A program made the translations under genes and the position numbers. A stretch of 64,000 nucleotides of DNA from Allobacillus salarius (lineage in GTDB: Bacteria; Bacillota; Bacilli; Bacillales; Alkalibacillaceae). Positions 16,337 to 25,675 of the stretch are shown one piece after another. The DNA is taken from the NCBI RefSeq assembly GCF_007559425.1, contig NZ_VMHE01000012.1, forward strand, positions 1 to 64,000, in the 5' to 3' direction. Numbering within the stretch: position 1 is the first letter of the stretch; every line of letters starts with the position of its first letter. The notes below the pieces were generated by a model. The model saw only the letters and a list, made by a program, of their open reading frames with translations, searched no databases and was not told where the DNA came from.

Positions 16337-17260
16337 TTATTCACTGAACTGCATTTGCTGAACAAACTGATCAATAATCCACGGGAAAGAACCATCACCC
16401 ATGGCGCCAAAAAGCTGGGAGTCAATTGCATATAGATTGTTTCCGTCTTCAACAATCGTTACATATCTCGTTAAATCTTCGTTTATATACATCGCGTGAT
16501 AAGAAGACATGCCGATTTGTTCGTGTATATTTTGTTCTTCGAATCCATGATTCAAAATGATCTGTTCGCGCTCTTCAACTACTTGATCAACCGTCATACC
16601 TTCAAACTTTTCTACACGGATAAACGCATTTTCAAATTGGATTTCCCCTGTTTCTGCAAAATCAGGGTAGAAGTAATCAATCGATTTTGCGTCTTCTTCT
16701 TTATTTTGATGAATCATCGGTTGATGAACATAAGAAGAATAACCTAACTCTTCATTGACAATCAATCGCATAGTAATTTGCTCTTCCATACCTTCTGGAT
16801 ATACCGTTTCTGTAATCGTATTTTCTCTTTCTTGGTAAGGCTGAATCTCGCCAGTTTCTTCTGCGTTATCTTCGGTATTTTGTTCTTCTTTTGCAGTATC
16901 CGTTTCTTCAGATTCATTTGGTGTATCATCGTTTGATTGCTCTTCTTCATTCGGTTTAGACGTTTCGTTATCGCCTTCATTTGCGGTTTCCTTATCTTCG
17001 TCCTGATCACCTGGCGTACTTGTTTGTTGAGGTTCATTGTCACTCGCTTCATCGGAGAAAAACAAAGAGCTAAAAAAGATGCCTCCAGCAAGTAAAGCGA
17101 CAATTGAAGCGGCGATGACAGGAAGAAGTGTTCGGTTTTTTCGGCGGTCGTTTTCTTGCATAACCGCTTGGAAAATCTCGTTTGTAGAAGTTTTACTTTC
17201 TGCTTGTTTATATTTATCGTCCAACCGCTCCATACGTTTTTCAAAGAAATCATCCTTCAT
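16337..17260 (-). CDS. Membrane-anchored anti-sigma factor candidate
   Basis: A 307-residue protein overlapping the ECF sigma gene by 11 bases, the usual place for its anti-sigma factor. The cytoplasmic N-terminus (about 1-43) is charged, one TM helix spans about 44-67, then a long acidic low-complexity extracellular linker (about 70-145, Glu/Asp/Asn/Thr rich) leads to a C-terminal globular domain (about 150-307). No zinc ZAS motif (HxxxCxxC) is present. Anti-sigma function is inferred from gene order and topology. Confidence 0.7.
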   Translation of the reverse strand: MKDDFFEKRMERLDDKYKQAESKTSTNEIFQAVMQENDRRKNRTLLPVIAASIVALLAGGIFFSSLFFSDEASDNEPQQTSTPGDQDEDKETANEGDNETSKPNEEEQSNDDTPNESEETDTAKEEQNTEDNAEETGEIQPYQERENTITETVYPEGMEEQITMRLIVNEELGYSSYVHQPMIHQNKEEDAKSIDYFYPDFAETGEIQFENAFIRVEKFEGMTVDQVVEEREQIILNHGFEEQNIHEQIGMSSYHAMYINEDLTRYVTIVEDGNNLYAIDSQLFGAMGDGSFPWIIDQFVQQMQFSE

Positions 17261-17801
17261 AAATGAAACCTCCTTCCTTTAACGCATTTTTGAGCCTTTC
17301 CTTACCTCTTTTTAAGTGCGTTTTGATTGTTGCTTCCTTTGTTTTTGTTATCGCTGCTATTTCGGTAATCGACTGATCGTGAAAATAAAACAAGACGATT
17401 GGAATACGGTATTTATCTTCCATTTGTAAAATTGTGCTGTGTAAAATTCGTTCATCCTCAGTGAGGCTATGGTTTTCTAAATATGATTCAGTCAATGGTT
17501 CATGCGTTAATTTTTTGTGTTTCTCCAATTCGCGCTTTTGTTTTTTAAAGAGGTCTTTCGAGACATTCAGTGTGATGCTATATAGCCACGTCGTAAACTT
17601 TCCGCGAGAGTATTTGTTTAAAAATCGATATACTTTAATGAAAACATCTTGAGTAACATCCGCCAGGTCGTTCTCTTGCACGCCAATTTGCCTAGCGAAT
17701 CGTTCTACTGTTTTGTAATAAGCTTCGATTAACTCGCGGAATGCTAGTTCGTTTCCTTCTAATGCCTGGCGAATCAATCTTTTCTCCTGAGTCTCAGTCA
17801 C
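17250..17801 (-). CDS. ECF-type RNA polymerase sigma factor
   Basis: A 183-residue extracytoplasmic-function sigma factor. Region 2 (about 15-85) contains DLADVTQDVFIKVYRFL and the -10 recognition stretch FTTWLYSITLNVSKDLFKK. Region 4 (about 120-175) ends with the HTH SITEIAAITKTKEATIKTHL. No region 1.1 or 3 is present. It is followed by the membrane protein that probably holds it inactive. The upstream gap contains a candidate ECF promoter, suggesting autoregulation. Its B. subtilis counterpart is not assigned. Confidence 0.88.
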   Translation of the reverse strand: MTETQEKRLIRQALEGNELAFRELIEAYYKTVERFARQIGVQENDLADVTQDVFIKVYRFLNKYSRGKFTTWLYSITLNVSKDLFKKQKRELEKHKKLTHEPLTESYLENHSLTEDERILHSTILQMEDKYRIPIVLFYFHDQSITEIAAITKTKEATIKTHLKRGKERLKNALKEGGFIYEG

Positions 17802-17824
17802 GTTCTGTCCCCCTCTCGCTTATA

Positions 17825-17852
17825 AGACTGTCATCATGAATCATAAGTTTCA
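17825..17852 (-). promoter_or_regulatory. Candidate ECF autoregulatory promoter
   Basis: Reading the minus strand, TGAAAC (complement of 17847-17852) is followed after 16 bases by CAGTCT (complement of 17825-17830). The -35 is the classic ECF AAC-type motif. The -10 is only loosely like CGTC. It lies about 25 bases upstream of the sigma gene. Confidence 0.4.
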
Positions 17853-17884
17853 CTTTCAATTCAGAATGGTCATTTACCTAACAA

Positions 17885-17915
17885 TAAAAAAAAGTGCCGA
17901 CAGCTGTCAGCACTT
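17885..17915 (-). terminator. Terminator of cshA
   Basis: On the minus strand AAGTGCTGACAG pairs with CTGTCGGCACTT, one mismatch-tolerant G/A position, followed by a run of T (complement of 17886-17893). Confidence 0.85.
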
Positions 17916-17923
17916 TAAGATGT

Positions 17924-19420
17924 TTAGCGAGTGAATTTTCGTTGATTTTTAGAAGTTCTGCCGCGACCTTGTCCGCCGCCACTGCCGCCACGGTTACTAC
18001 CACCGCGTCGGTCATTGCGCCCTTGGTTTCCTTTACCACGGCCGCCACTACGATTACCTCGGTAGCTATTTTTGCGATTACCACCGTAAGACTTCTTCGC
18101 ACGGATTGGTTCTACTGCGGTTAATTTAACCGGTGCTTGATTTGGTTCTTTCGTTAGTAGTTTAATCGCTGCTGCAACGACGTCCACTGCATCTTCTTTA
18201 GATAAGATTTCTTCAGCGGAACGATGATATTTTTTGCTTTCATCTGTCCAAATCGTTTGCAGAAGATCTTCTACTGCTGTTTCTTGAAGTCCTTCTACGA
18301 CGTCAGAATAAGATGGAACTGCTTTTTCTTCAATTTTACGCTTAATCAATTTTTCGATGGAACGTAAATGATCAATCTCTCTCGGTGTTGCAAAAGAGTA
18401 GGCTTGACCTTTCTTACCTGCACGGCCAGTACGACCGATTCGGTGTACATAGCTTTCTGGGTCTTGAGGTAAGTCGAAGTTATACACATGGGTAACTCCA
18501 GTTATATCAAGACCACGCGCTGCAACGTCGGTAGCGACAAGAATTTCAGTCGTTTGTTCTTTAAAACGAGAAATGACTTTCTCACGTTTCGATTGTTGAA
18601 TGTCCCCGTGAATTCCTTCTGCAGAATAACCACGCTTCAGTAAACCACTTGTCAATTCATCGACACGTTTTTTCGTCCGACCAAAGATAATCGCTAAATC
18701 CGGTGACTCCGTATCTAATAATCTACATAGCGCATCGAATTTGGCGTTCTCTTTTACGACGAAGTAAAACTGATCGATATGATCGACTGTAAGCTGTTTT
18801 GCTTTTACACGGATCATCTCTGGTTCATTCATGAATCTTTCTGCAAGATTCTGAATCCGTTTCGGCATCGTTGCCGAGAAAAGCAATGTTTGGTGTTCCT
18901 GTTTAATTTCCGCTAAAATTGCTTCGATATCTTCAATGAAACCCATATTCAACATTTCATCTGCTTCATCCAATACGGCTGTACGGATGCTATCCAAACG
19001 AATGGTTTTGCGACGAATGTGATCCAATAAGCGGCCAGGTGTTGCTGCGACTAATTGTGGACGTCGTTTCAACGCACGAATTTGTCGTTGAATATCTTGA
19101 CCTCCGTAAACTGGAACGGTATGCACATTTTTATGCTGTCCAATCCGGTTTAATTCCTCAGCCACTTGAATCGCTAACTCACGTGTTGGTGCAATGACAA
19201 TTCCTTGAATAGAACGGTTGCTTGGGTCAATATTTTGAATCATCGGCACCCCGAAAGCAGTCGTTTTACCCGTACCCGTTTGCGCTTGTCCGATCATGTC
19301 TTTACCGGCTAATGCAGTTGGGATTGCTTGCTCCTGAATTGGCGTAGCTGACTCAAATCCCATTTCCGCAAGCGACTTCAAAACACTTGCTTCAATGTTT
19401 AATTCGTTAAATGTTTTCAA
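17924..19420 (-). CDS. cshA: DEAD-box RNA helicase CshA
   Basis: A 498-residue ATP-dependent RNA helicase of the RNA degradosome/cold-shock type. Motifs in order: Walker A AQTGTGKT (46-53), PTRELA, TPGR, DEAD (151-154), SAT (182-184), then domain 2 with ARGLD and HRIGRTGR. The C-terminal extension beyond about 430 is rich in Arg, Gly and Asn (RGG-like [17 protein letters not shown]) and binds RNA. A TTG start at 19420 is set by AGGAGG 7 bases upstream. Length matches B. subtilis CshA. Confidence 0.93.
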   Translation of the reverse strand: MKTFNELNIEASVLKSLAEMGFESATPIQEQAIPTALAGKDMIGQAQTGTGKTTAFGVPMIQNIDPSNRSIQGIVIAPTRELAIQVAEELNRIGQHKNVHTVPVYGGQDIQRQIRALKRRPQLVAATPGRLLDHIRRKTIRLDSIRTAVLDEADEMLNMGFIEDIEAILAEIKQEHQTLLFSATMPKRIQNLAERFMNEPEMIRVKAKQLTVDHIDQFYFVVKENAKFDALCRLLDTESPDLAIIFGRTKKRVDELTSGLLKRGYSAEGIHGDIQQSKREKVISRFKEQTTEILVATDVAARGLDITGVTHVYNFDLPQDPESYVHRIGRTGRAGKKGQAYSFATPREIDHLRSIEKLIKRKIEEKAVPSYSDVVEGLQETAVEDLLQTIWTDESKKYHRSAEEILSKEDAVDVVAAAIKLLTKEPNQAPVKLTAVEPIRAKKSYGGNRKNSYRGNRSGGRGKGNQGRNDRRGGSNRGGSGGGQGRGRTSKNQRKFTR

Positions 19421-19680
19421 ACTTTTTCCTCCTATAATGTAAAATGCCTAATATCTATTATCTCCATAAAAAAATAGCACATGCTGAATTAGGCGAAAAA
19501 GTGTTACTCCCATTTTCAGCTGTAACTATCCAATCGTTGTTGTTAAAAACCTATCAGACGTCTAAGTATAACCTGGCAAGTGATGGAAAGTCAATTAAAA
19601 GGATTTGTTCGTACTTCACTGCAATGCTTAATTTCGAATCAGATCGGGCACAATTTTAATAAGAAGAATGGAGGGATTCA

Positions 19681-19785
19681 GTGAAAAGGAAGTTGAATTG
19701 TATCATCAATCAGAATACGCTACTTATTCTTTTAACCGTTATTCATCATTTCTTTGTATGGAGTCACCTGCGTAAAAATAAGTAA
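19681..19785 (+). CDS. Very small membrane-spanning peptide (34 residues)
   Basis: GGAGGGATTCA directly precedes a GTG at 19681. The product (start KRKLNCIINQ, end SHLRKNK) has one hydrophobic stretch LLILLTVIHHFFVW with basic ends, a typical single-pass small protein. It lies alone in the 417-base gap upstream of cshA. The rest of that gap (19421-19680) shows only AT-rich leader sequence. It could be spurious; the RBS is the main support. Confidence 0.4.
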   Translation: MKRKLNCIINQNTLLILLTVIHHFFVWSHLRKNK

Positions 19786-19837
19786 CACGGATAAGCTGTT
19801 CGCATAAGATAGTATAAGAAAAGGGAGGTCGATAAGA

Positions 19838-20194
19838 GTGGTTATCCATGGGAATCCTACGTATTGGACACCTGTTTTCCGGCAACAAAATTCTAATCAT
19901 CAATACCCTGAAGTTCAGCCACAAGCATTTCAGACTTCGGCCTCCCAAATGGCTCGATTGATTGAGGAAGCTGGTCGTCTGACAACGTCCATTTTTGATT
20001 CAGAATCTCATGCTCGTGCAATTATGGGAGCTGCTCAGAAAAATGACCATAAAACAGTGGTTTCTTTATTGGATCAATCACTCGACTTTTCTGTTAGCTC
20101 GGTGACTTACACGCCGACTGGCTTAAAAGTACAGCTCAATGCCAAAGAAGAAATGGAACGAGGAAGCCTAACGCTACAGTATATATGGGAATAG
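19838..20194 (+). CDS. Hypothetical protein, 118 residues
   Basis: Not recognised. GGGAGGT lies 8 bases ahead of the GTG start. The N-terminal 35 residues are polar and rich in Gln/Pro (FRQQNSNHQYPEVQPQAF). The remainder looks like a small helix-plus-strand domain (SASQMARLIEEAGRLTTSIF then VTYTPTGLKVQLNAKEE). No TM or signal. A terminator follows directly, so it is a single-gene unit. The Gln/Pro-rich tail and size resemble small sporulation-associated proteins, but that is a weak inference. Confidence 0.65.
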   Translation: MVIHGNPTYWTPVFRQQNSNHQYPEVQPQAFQTSASQMARLIEEAGRLTTSIFDSESHARAIMGAAQKNDHKTVVSLLDQSLDFSVSSVTYTPTGLKVQLNAKEEMERGSLTLQYIWE

Positions 20195-20203
20195 CAATAG
20201 AAA

Positions 20204-20236
20204 ATCTCGCTGTGAATGTCACAGGGGGATTTTTTT
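20204..20236 (+). terminator. Terminator of the 118-residue hypothetical gene
   Basis: TCTCGCTGTGA pairs with TCACAGGGGGA (one mismatch, one G-U) around a 3-base loop, followed by seven T residues. Confidence 0.8.
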
Positions 20237-20307
20237 ATGAGCAGAAATTCACTCATAAATAAGGTATGATAGAAGATAGGATAGTTTTACATACTAAGGG
20301 GGATATT

Positions 20308-21491
20308 ATGAAACAAATTTATTTGGTTGATGGTGCACGTACGGCTTTTGGAACATTTGGTGGTTCATTGAAATCCGAACAGGCGGACGACTTAGGCGCT
20401 GTTACGGCAAAGGAAGCGTTGAAGCGGTCGAAAGTAAAAGAAGAGCACATTGATCATATTGTTTATGGAAACGTTATTCATTCCCACACGAATGCGGCTT
20501 ATTTGGCAAGACATATTGGTCTGAAAGCAGGAATCCCACAAGAGGTGCCAGCATTAACATTAAACCGCTTGTGCGGATCTGGTGCTCAGTCGATTATTTC
20601 AGCAGCTCAATCGTTAATGGTCGGTGACGGTGAGATCGCCTTAGCTGGCGGAGCGGAAAATATGTCGATGGCACCTTTTTCGAATTTCGAACAACGATTC
20701 GGTGGTAAAAAATGGGTGCGCTCAAGTTCGAAGACATGTTGTTGAGTACGTTAACAGATGAATATGCTGGAAGCGGCATGGGTTTGACTGCTGAAAAGCT
20801 TGCGGAGCAGTATGAAATTTCGCGTGAAGAACAAGACGCTTTTGCGCTTGAGAGCCAGCAAAAAGCCGATGACGCGAGAGACTCTGGACGCTTCTCTGAA
20901 GAGATTGTTCCTTTTGAAGTGAAAACGAGAAAAGGCTCGATCATTTTTGAACAAGATGAACATATTAAAGCGGATGCGACGACAGAAAAAATAGCTCAGC
21001 TTAAACCATCCTTTAAAAAAGACGGAACGGTAACAGCAGGTAATGCAAGCGGCATCAATGATGGGGCAGCTTCTGTCATCATTGCTTCTGAGTCAGCTGT
21101 AGAAAACCATCAATTACAACCGATGTCAAAAATCGTGTCGTGGGGGATTACAGGAGTAGACCCAACGATTATGGGAATCGGACCAGTACCTGCCATCAAA
21201 CAAGCGTTGAAGCGTGCTGATATGAGCTTGGAAGATATGGATTTAATTGAGGTGAACGAAGCGTTTGCTGCTCAATATTTAGCTGTTGAGAAAGAACTTG
21301 GATTGGATCGTGCAAAAACAAATGTGAATGGTGGAGCGATCGCTCTCGGACATCCGGTAGGTGTGAGTGGAACAAGATTAGTATTGAGTTTGGCATATGA
21401 ATTAAAGAGACAGAGCAAGCGATATGGCGTTGCTAGCTTGTGTATCGGTGGCGGCCAAGGAATTGCGGTAGTTATCGAAAATATTCAATAG
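20308..21491 (+). pseudogene. Acetyl-CoA acetyltransferase (thiolase), frameshifted
   Basis: A degradative/biosynthetic thiolase split over two frames: 20308-20745 gives the N-terminus with active-site Cys in LNRLCGSGAQS; 20712-21491 gives the rest with GGAIALGHPVGVSGTR (His) and CIGGGQG (second Cys). The two parts join at GGTGGTAAAAAATGGG (20700-20715). One extra A in the A6 run would restore a normal protein of about 394 residues reading GGKKMGALKFEDM. Both halves keep all catalytic residues, so the break is recent, a sequencing indel, or a -1 frameshift site. AAGGGGGAT precedes the ATG at 20308. Confidence 0.85.
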
Positions 21492-21521
21492 TGACTTAAG
21501 ATTATTTAAAGGAGAATTCAC

Positions 21522-22748
21522 GTGAAAATTTTAAAGCCTATTTTCTTCCTGTTCATATCCTTAACGCTTGTTGCTTGCCAATCGGAAACGGAAGTAGATT
21601 TCCCTGATCAACAGTTGGAAGAAGCAATCCGAGCCGAGCTGGATCAAACGGAAGATGAACTATATTTATCGGACGTACGTGATTTAAAATCGTTAAATCT
21701 GTCTGGAGAAGCAATTGAAAATTTAGAAGGCATTGAAGCTCTCGAATCAATCGAAGAAATCAATTTAACCGATAATGAAATTACCAATATTGACCCGTTA
21801 ACAACACTACCAGAATTGAGAGAAGTTAAACTGACTGGTAATCCACTGGAAGATGAAGCGATCACGACATTGGAAGAGAGCGGTGTTGCAGTAGTATTCG
21901 AAGCAGAGCAAGTCGGTCTGCCAGATGGACCGGGCGGATTTTTGTGGAAAGTTGAGAATGGCGATACAACAGTTTATCTTCAAGGGACAGTCCATTTAGG
22001 CGAACCGGATCTTTTCCCAATGCATGAAAAAATCGAACAAGCTTACGTGGAATCAGATGTCGTCGTTCCCGAAATTGATTTATTCAATTTGGACATGGCT
22101 GAAATGAACCAGTTACAGATGGAGTTGGGGACATTTCAAGATGGCACAACGCTCGAAGACCATCTTCCTGAAGACACCTACGGGGAAGTAAAAGCATTTT
22201 TCGAAGGCAAAGGTTTTCCAATGGCTGTTATCGATACGTACAAACCATGGCTTGTCTCTACCATGGTCTCTCAATTGATGGTGCAAGAACTCGGGTTTAC
22301 AGAGGGAGTCGATATGTACTTCCTATCAAAAGCGAAGGCAGACGACAAAGAAGTGATTGCCTTGGAAACGGCGAGAGATCAATTAGGCATTTTTGCAGAC
22401 TTGTCGATGGATTACCAAGTGCAACTGTTAGAAGAGTCATTGATTGATATTGACACATATGAAAAAGACTTGCGACAGTTAATCGACATATACAAAACTG
22501 GGAACGTCGATGAATTATTGGATGTTTTATTTGAAACAGACGCTGCTATGAGTGTAGAAGAAGAAGCTTATATGGAAGCATTGAACGATAACCGAAACTA
22601 CGGAATGGCAGAAGAGATTACGAAGTTCCTTGAATCTGGAGAAGAAAAAACGTACTTTGTCATTGTCGGAAGCTTACATTTGATACTAGAGCCTCATGTC
22701 GTCTCCATTTTGGAAGATGAAGGTTATGAGGTAGAACATATTCATTAA
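21522..22748 (+). CDS. LRR lipoprotein with TraB/GumN (TIKI-like) domain
   Basis: A 408-residue surface lipoprotein. The signal ends at LVAC (Cys19). Residues about 25-120 are leucine-rich-repeat-like (SLNLSGEAIENLEGIEALES, INLTDNEITNIDPL, VKLTGNPL). Residues about 135-405 are a GumN/TIKI-like domain with GTVHLGEPDLFP, VVPEIDLFN, and the C-terminal YFVIVGSLHLIL motif. TIKI proteins are proposed metalloproteases. The GTG start follows AAGGAGAAT. The LRR part probably binds an extracellular partner. It lies upstream of pgi, separated by a GC-rich repeat. Confidence 0.8.
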   Translation: MKILKPIFFLFISLTLVACQSETEVDFPDQQLEEAIRAELDQTEDELYLSDVRDLKSLNLSGEAIENLEGIEALESIEEINLTDNEITNIDPLTTLPELREVKLTGNPLEDEAITTLEESGVAVVFEAEQVGLPDGPGGFLWKVENGDTTVYLQGTVHLGEPDLFPMHEKIEQAYVESDVVVPEIDLFNLDMAEMNQLQMELGTFQDGTTLEDHLPEDTYGEVKAFFEGKGFPMAVIDTYKPWLVSTMVSQLMVQELGFTEGVDMYFLSKAKADDKEVIALETARDQLGIFADLSMDYQVQLLEESLIDIDTYEKDLRQLIDIYKTGNVDELLDVLFETDAAMSVEEEAYMEALNDNRNYGMAEEITKFLESGEEKTYFVIVGSLHLILEPHVVSILEDEGYEVEHIH

Positions 22749-22805
22749 GCTTTGTTAAAGTATAATGTTGATTTTTAAACATATAAAGCAATAAGTTGTT
22801 GAAAT

Positions 22806-22928
22806 TTGTGAGAAGCGAAGGTGGCGACTCCTGCGGGAAAAGCACGAGTCTCGAGACCCCACAGGCCCTGGTCTTGGGCCGAGGAGGCTCGAGCCGTGCC
22901 CGCGGAAAGCGTCCACCGATAGCGGATC
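22806..22928. repeat. GC-rich Bacillaceae dispersed repeat, copy A
   Basis: A roughly 120-bp GC-rich block with CCTGCGGG...AGCACGAG, CTCGAGACCCC, GAGGAGGCTCGAG and CGTGCCCGCGG. Nearly the same sequence occurs inverted at 48885-49005 and a related core is inside the 15984-16330 element. Several inverted segments (CTCGAGAC / GGCTCGAG, CTGCGGG / CCCGCGG) allow a folded structure. Non-coding. Confidence 0.8.
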
Positions 22929-22987
22929 GCAATATCAACAACGAACTTTAACTTTACAATTCGTTAAGAGTAACCGGAGGGAATAAG

Positions 22988-24265
22988 ATGATTCAACTGA
23001 CTTATTCAGGTGATGAACAACAAATATTGAATGAACGCAAAGATGCACTACAACAAATTCATGCTAATTTATATGATAAAAAAGGTGAGGGATCAGAGTT
23101 TCTCGGTTGGCTCGATTGGCCAAGCCAGCTGAGTGAATCATTTTTAAATCAAATCAACGAAACAGCCGAAACAATCCGCAAGCAAGCGGACGTGTTAGTG
23201 GTCATCGGAATCGGTGGGTCTTATTTAGGGGCGAAGGCAGTGATCGAAGCCTTGTCTCCCCATTTTTCCAATAACAATGATTTCGAAGTTCTTTTTGCGG
23301 GGCATCAAGTAAGCGGTGCATATTTGAAAGAGCTGTTAGCATACCTTAATGATAAAGAAGTTGCTGTTAATGTCATCTCGAAATCAGGCACAACGACAGA
23401 ACCAGCGATTGCCTTTCGTTTTCTTCAGCAGTATATGGAAGAACGATATGGTGATGAAGCGGCTTCTCGAATTTATGTCACGACGGATGAGAAGAAGGGC
23501 GCTTTGCTCGAAGTAGCGAAAGAAAAGGGCTACGATCGCTTTGTCGTTCCAGACGATATCGGTGGACGGTATTCTGTATTTACAGCGGTCGGCTTATTAC
23601 CAATCGCCAGTGCTGGCTTTTCAATCGACGAGCTGATTGCGGGTGCGAAGGAAGCGGAACAAGCATACAAGTCGTTCGATTTGGAACAAAATCCAGCAAT
23701 TCGCTATGCGGCAATCCGTCATGCGCTTTACCAGGAAGGATACAAGACGGAAGTACAAGCAACATTTGAACCGAAGATGAATTATGTCCAAGAATGGTGG
23801 AAGCAATTATTCGGCGAAAGTGAAGGTAAGCAAGGAAAGGGTATTTTTCCTGCTTCGGTTTCTTATACGACAGATTTGCATTCGCTTGGGCAATATATTC
23901 AAGATGGGGAAAGAACATTGTTTGAGTCTTTTATCGTATTTGATGAAGTCGATAAAGATATGACTATTGTTGAAAAAGACAATGACGCAGATCAGCTTAA
24001 CTACTTGGCAGGACGCAGCTTACAAGAGTTTAATGAAAAGGCTTATCAAGGTGTCACTGAAGCCCATTTAGCTGGAGACGTTCCGCAAATTGGCTTACGA
24101 ATGAAAAAATTAGACGCCCACCACATCGGCCATTTGCTTTATTTTTATATGCTTGCTTGTGCATATTCCGGTTACTTACTGAATGTAAATCCGTTTGATC
24201 AACCGGGTGTTGAAGATTATAAAACGAAAATTTTTGAATTGCTTGGAAAGCCAGGGTACGCGTAA
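22988..24265 (+). CDS. pgi: Glucose-6-phosphate isomerase
   Basis: A glycolytic enzyme interconverting glucose-6-phosphate and fructose-6-phosphate (425 residues, about 25 shorter than B. subtilis Pgi, mainly at the N-terminus and an internal loop). Conserved: VVIGIGGSYLGAKA, the phosphate loop SKSGTTTEPA, GGRYSVFTAVGLLP, and the catalytic lysine region GVEDYKTKIFELLG. GGAGGGAAT precedes the ATG. It is a single-gene unit with its own terminator. Confidence 0.95.
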   Translation: MIQLTYSGDEQQILNERKDALQQIHANLYDKKGEGSEFLGWLDWPSQLSESFLNQINETAETIRKQADVLVVIGIGGSYLGAKAVIEALSPHFSNNNDFEVLFAGHQVSGAYLKELLAYLNDKEVAVNVISKSGTTTEPAIAFRFLQQYMEERYGDEAASRIYVTTDEKKGALLEVAKEKGYDRFVVPDDIGGRYSVFTAVGLLPIASAGFSIDELIAGAKEAEQAYKSFDLEQNPAIRYAAIRHALYQEGYKTEVQATFEPKMNYVQEWWKQLFGESEGKQGKGIFPASVSYTTDLHSLGQYIQDGERTLFESFIVFDEVDKDMTIVEKDNDADQLNYLAGRSLQEFNEKAYQGVTEAHLAGDVPQIGLRMKKLDAHHIGHLLYFYMLACAYSGYLLNVNPFDQPGVEDYKTKIFELLGKPGYA

Positions 24266-24294
24266 ACAACTTGGTAAATGAGAAGATTTTTTAA

Positions 24295-24331
24295 AAAAGA
24301 GCCCATTCCATTCTAGGGACGGGCTCTTTTG
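24295..24331 (+). terminator. Terminator of pgi
   Basis: AAAGAGCCC (24296-24304) pairs with GGGCTCTTT (24321-24329), followed by TT. A-rich and T-rich flanks could allow use in both directions. Confidence 0.85.
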
Positions 24332-24379
24332 TGGTAAAATGAAGAAGTTATTTGAAATTTTATTTAAAGGAAGTCACTT

Positions 24380-25552
24380 ATGTCAGAAGAAAATATAACG
24401 CGAATCGATTTGGACGGAAAAGAGATTATCCTCATCGGTACAGCACACGTATCGAAACAAAGTGCTTTACAAGTGAAAGAGGTAATCGAAGCAGAGCAGC
24501 CGGATTCTGTTTGTGTCGAGTTAGACGAACAACGCTATGAATCTGTGAAAGATAAAAACAAGTGGGAAAACATGGACATTTTTAAAGTCGTCAAAGAAAA
24601 GAAAGCGACGTTACTATTAATGAACATGATGATTTCATCATTTCAAAATCGAGTTGCCAAGCAATTTGGGATTCAACCAGGTCAGGAAATGATTCAAGGG
24701 ATAGAATCGGCCGATGAAATCGGTGCCGAGCTTGTACTTGCCGATCGAAATATCCAAACGACTTTTTCACGGATTTGGCGCAATATCGGTCTGTCAGGAC
24801 GCGCGAAGTTAATGATGAGTATCTTTTACAGTATTTTTAATAAAGAAGAGATTTCCGAAGAAGAGTTAGAAAAAATGAAATCTCAAGACATGTTGAATTC
24901 CGTCATGGAAGAGTTTACGAGAGAATTTCCACGATTGAAAAAGCCATTAATCGATGAACGGGATCAATATTTGGCTCAAAAAATTAAAAAAGCACCCGGA
25001 AACAAAGTGGTTGCAGTATTAGGTGCAGCGCACGTTCCTGGGATTAAGAAAGAAATCTATCAAGAAAATGATCTTGAAAAACTTTCTACTGTTCCGAAAA
25101 AATCGAAAGTGCCTAAAATTATCGGTTGGTCAATTCCGATTGTTATTTTATCAGTGATTGCTTACACGTTTTACATGAATCCTTCAGCGGGATGGCAACA
25201 AACCATCAGCTGGGTATTATGGAACGGTGGATTATCTGCTCTAGGTGCAACGATCGCTTTAGGCCATCCGCTAACGGTATTAACCGCGTTTTTAGCTGCG
25301 CCGTTCAGTTCATTGAACCCATTACTCGCAGCTGGGTGGTTTGCAGGGATTGTCCAGGCACTCATTCGGAAACCGCATGTATCAGATTTTGAAAGTCTCC
25401 CAGATGATGTGCTTTCTGTAAAAGGCTTCTGGGACAATAAAGTGACGCGTATTCTATTGATTGTCGTACTTACGAACATTGGAAGCTCGTTAGGCACGTT
25501 CATTGGCGGTGCTGACGTCTTACGTGTTTTCTTCGATAATTTACTTTCATAA
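24380..25552 (+). CDS. TraB family membrane protein
   Basis: A 390-residue protein of the TraB/PrgY (pheromone shutdown) family, in the same superfamily as GumN/TIKI. The N-terminal domain (about 1-220) has IILIGTAHVSKQS, CVELDEQRY and the C-terminal VVAVLGAAHVPGI motifs. Residues about 250-390 contain four to five TM helices, including ALGATIALGHPLTVLTAFLAA. AAAGGAAG precedes the ATG. It is monocistronic between pgi and rlmN terminators. Enterococcal PrgY reduces peptide-pheromone activity; whether this one acts on peptides is unknown. Confidence 0.88.
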   Translation: MSEENITRIDLDGKEIILIGTAHVSKQSALQVKEVIEAEQPDSVCVELDEQRYESVKDKNKWENMDIFKVVKEKKATLLLMNMMISSFQNRVAKQFGIQPGQEMIQGIESADEIGAELVLADRNIQTTFSRIWRNIGLSGRAKLMMSIFYSIFNKEEISEEELEKMKSQDMLNSVMEEFTREFPRLKKPLIDERDQYLAQKIKKAPGNKVVAVLGAAHVPGIKKEIYQENDLEKLSTVPKKSKVPKIIGWSIPIVILSVIAYTFYMNPSAGWQQTISWVLWNGGLSALGATIALGHPLTVLTAFLAAPFSSLNPLLAAGWFAGIVQALIRKPHVSDFESLPDDVLSVKGFWDNKVTRILLIVVLTNIGSSLGTFIGGADVLRVFFDNLLS

Positions 25553-25557
25553 TGGAA

Positions 25558-25597
25558 AAATTCCTGGTGATCCATGTTGGTTTCCAGGGATTTTTTG
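25558..25597 (+). terminator. Terminator of the TraB gene
   Basis: AAATTCCTGG (25558-25567) pairs with CCAGGGATTT (25584-25593), one G-U, followed by T residues. Confidence 0.8.
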
Positions 25598-25675
25598 TTT
25601 ACTATCAGTTGATTATTCACGTAACTTTCAGTAGTATTGACAAAGGAAATACGCAAATTTGAAAAGAGGGTAAGC

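Noticed and set aside
20712..21491. Two independent thiolase-like genes
   Set aside because: Each half lacks part of the active site while together they make one full thiolase; a single frameshift explains it better.
22660..22941. Minus-strand ORF of 93 residues
   Set aside because: It lies over the end of the LRR-TIKI gene and the GC-rich repeat; there is no RBS and no family resemblance.
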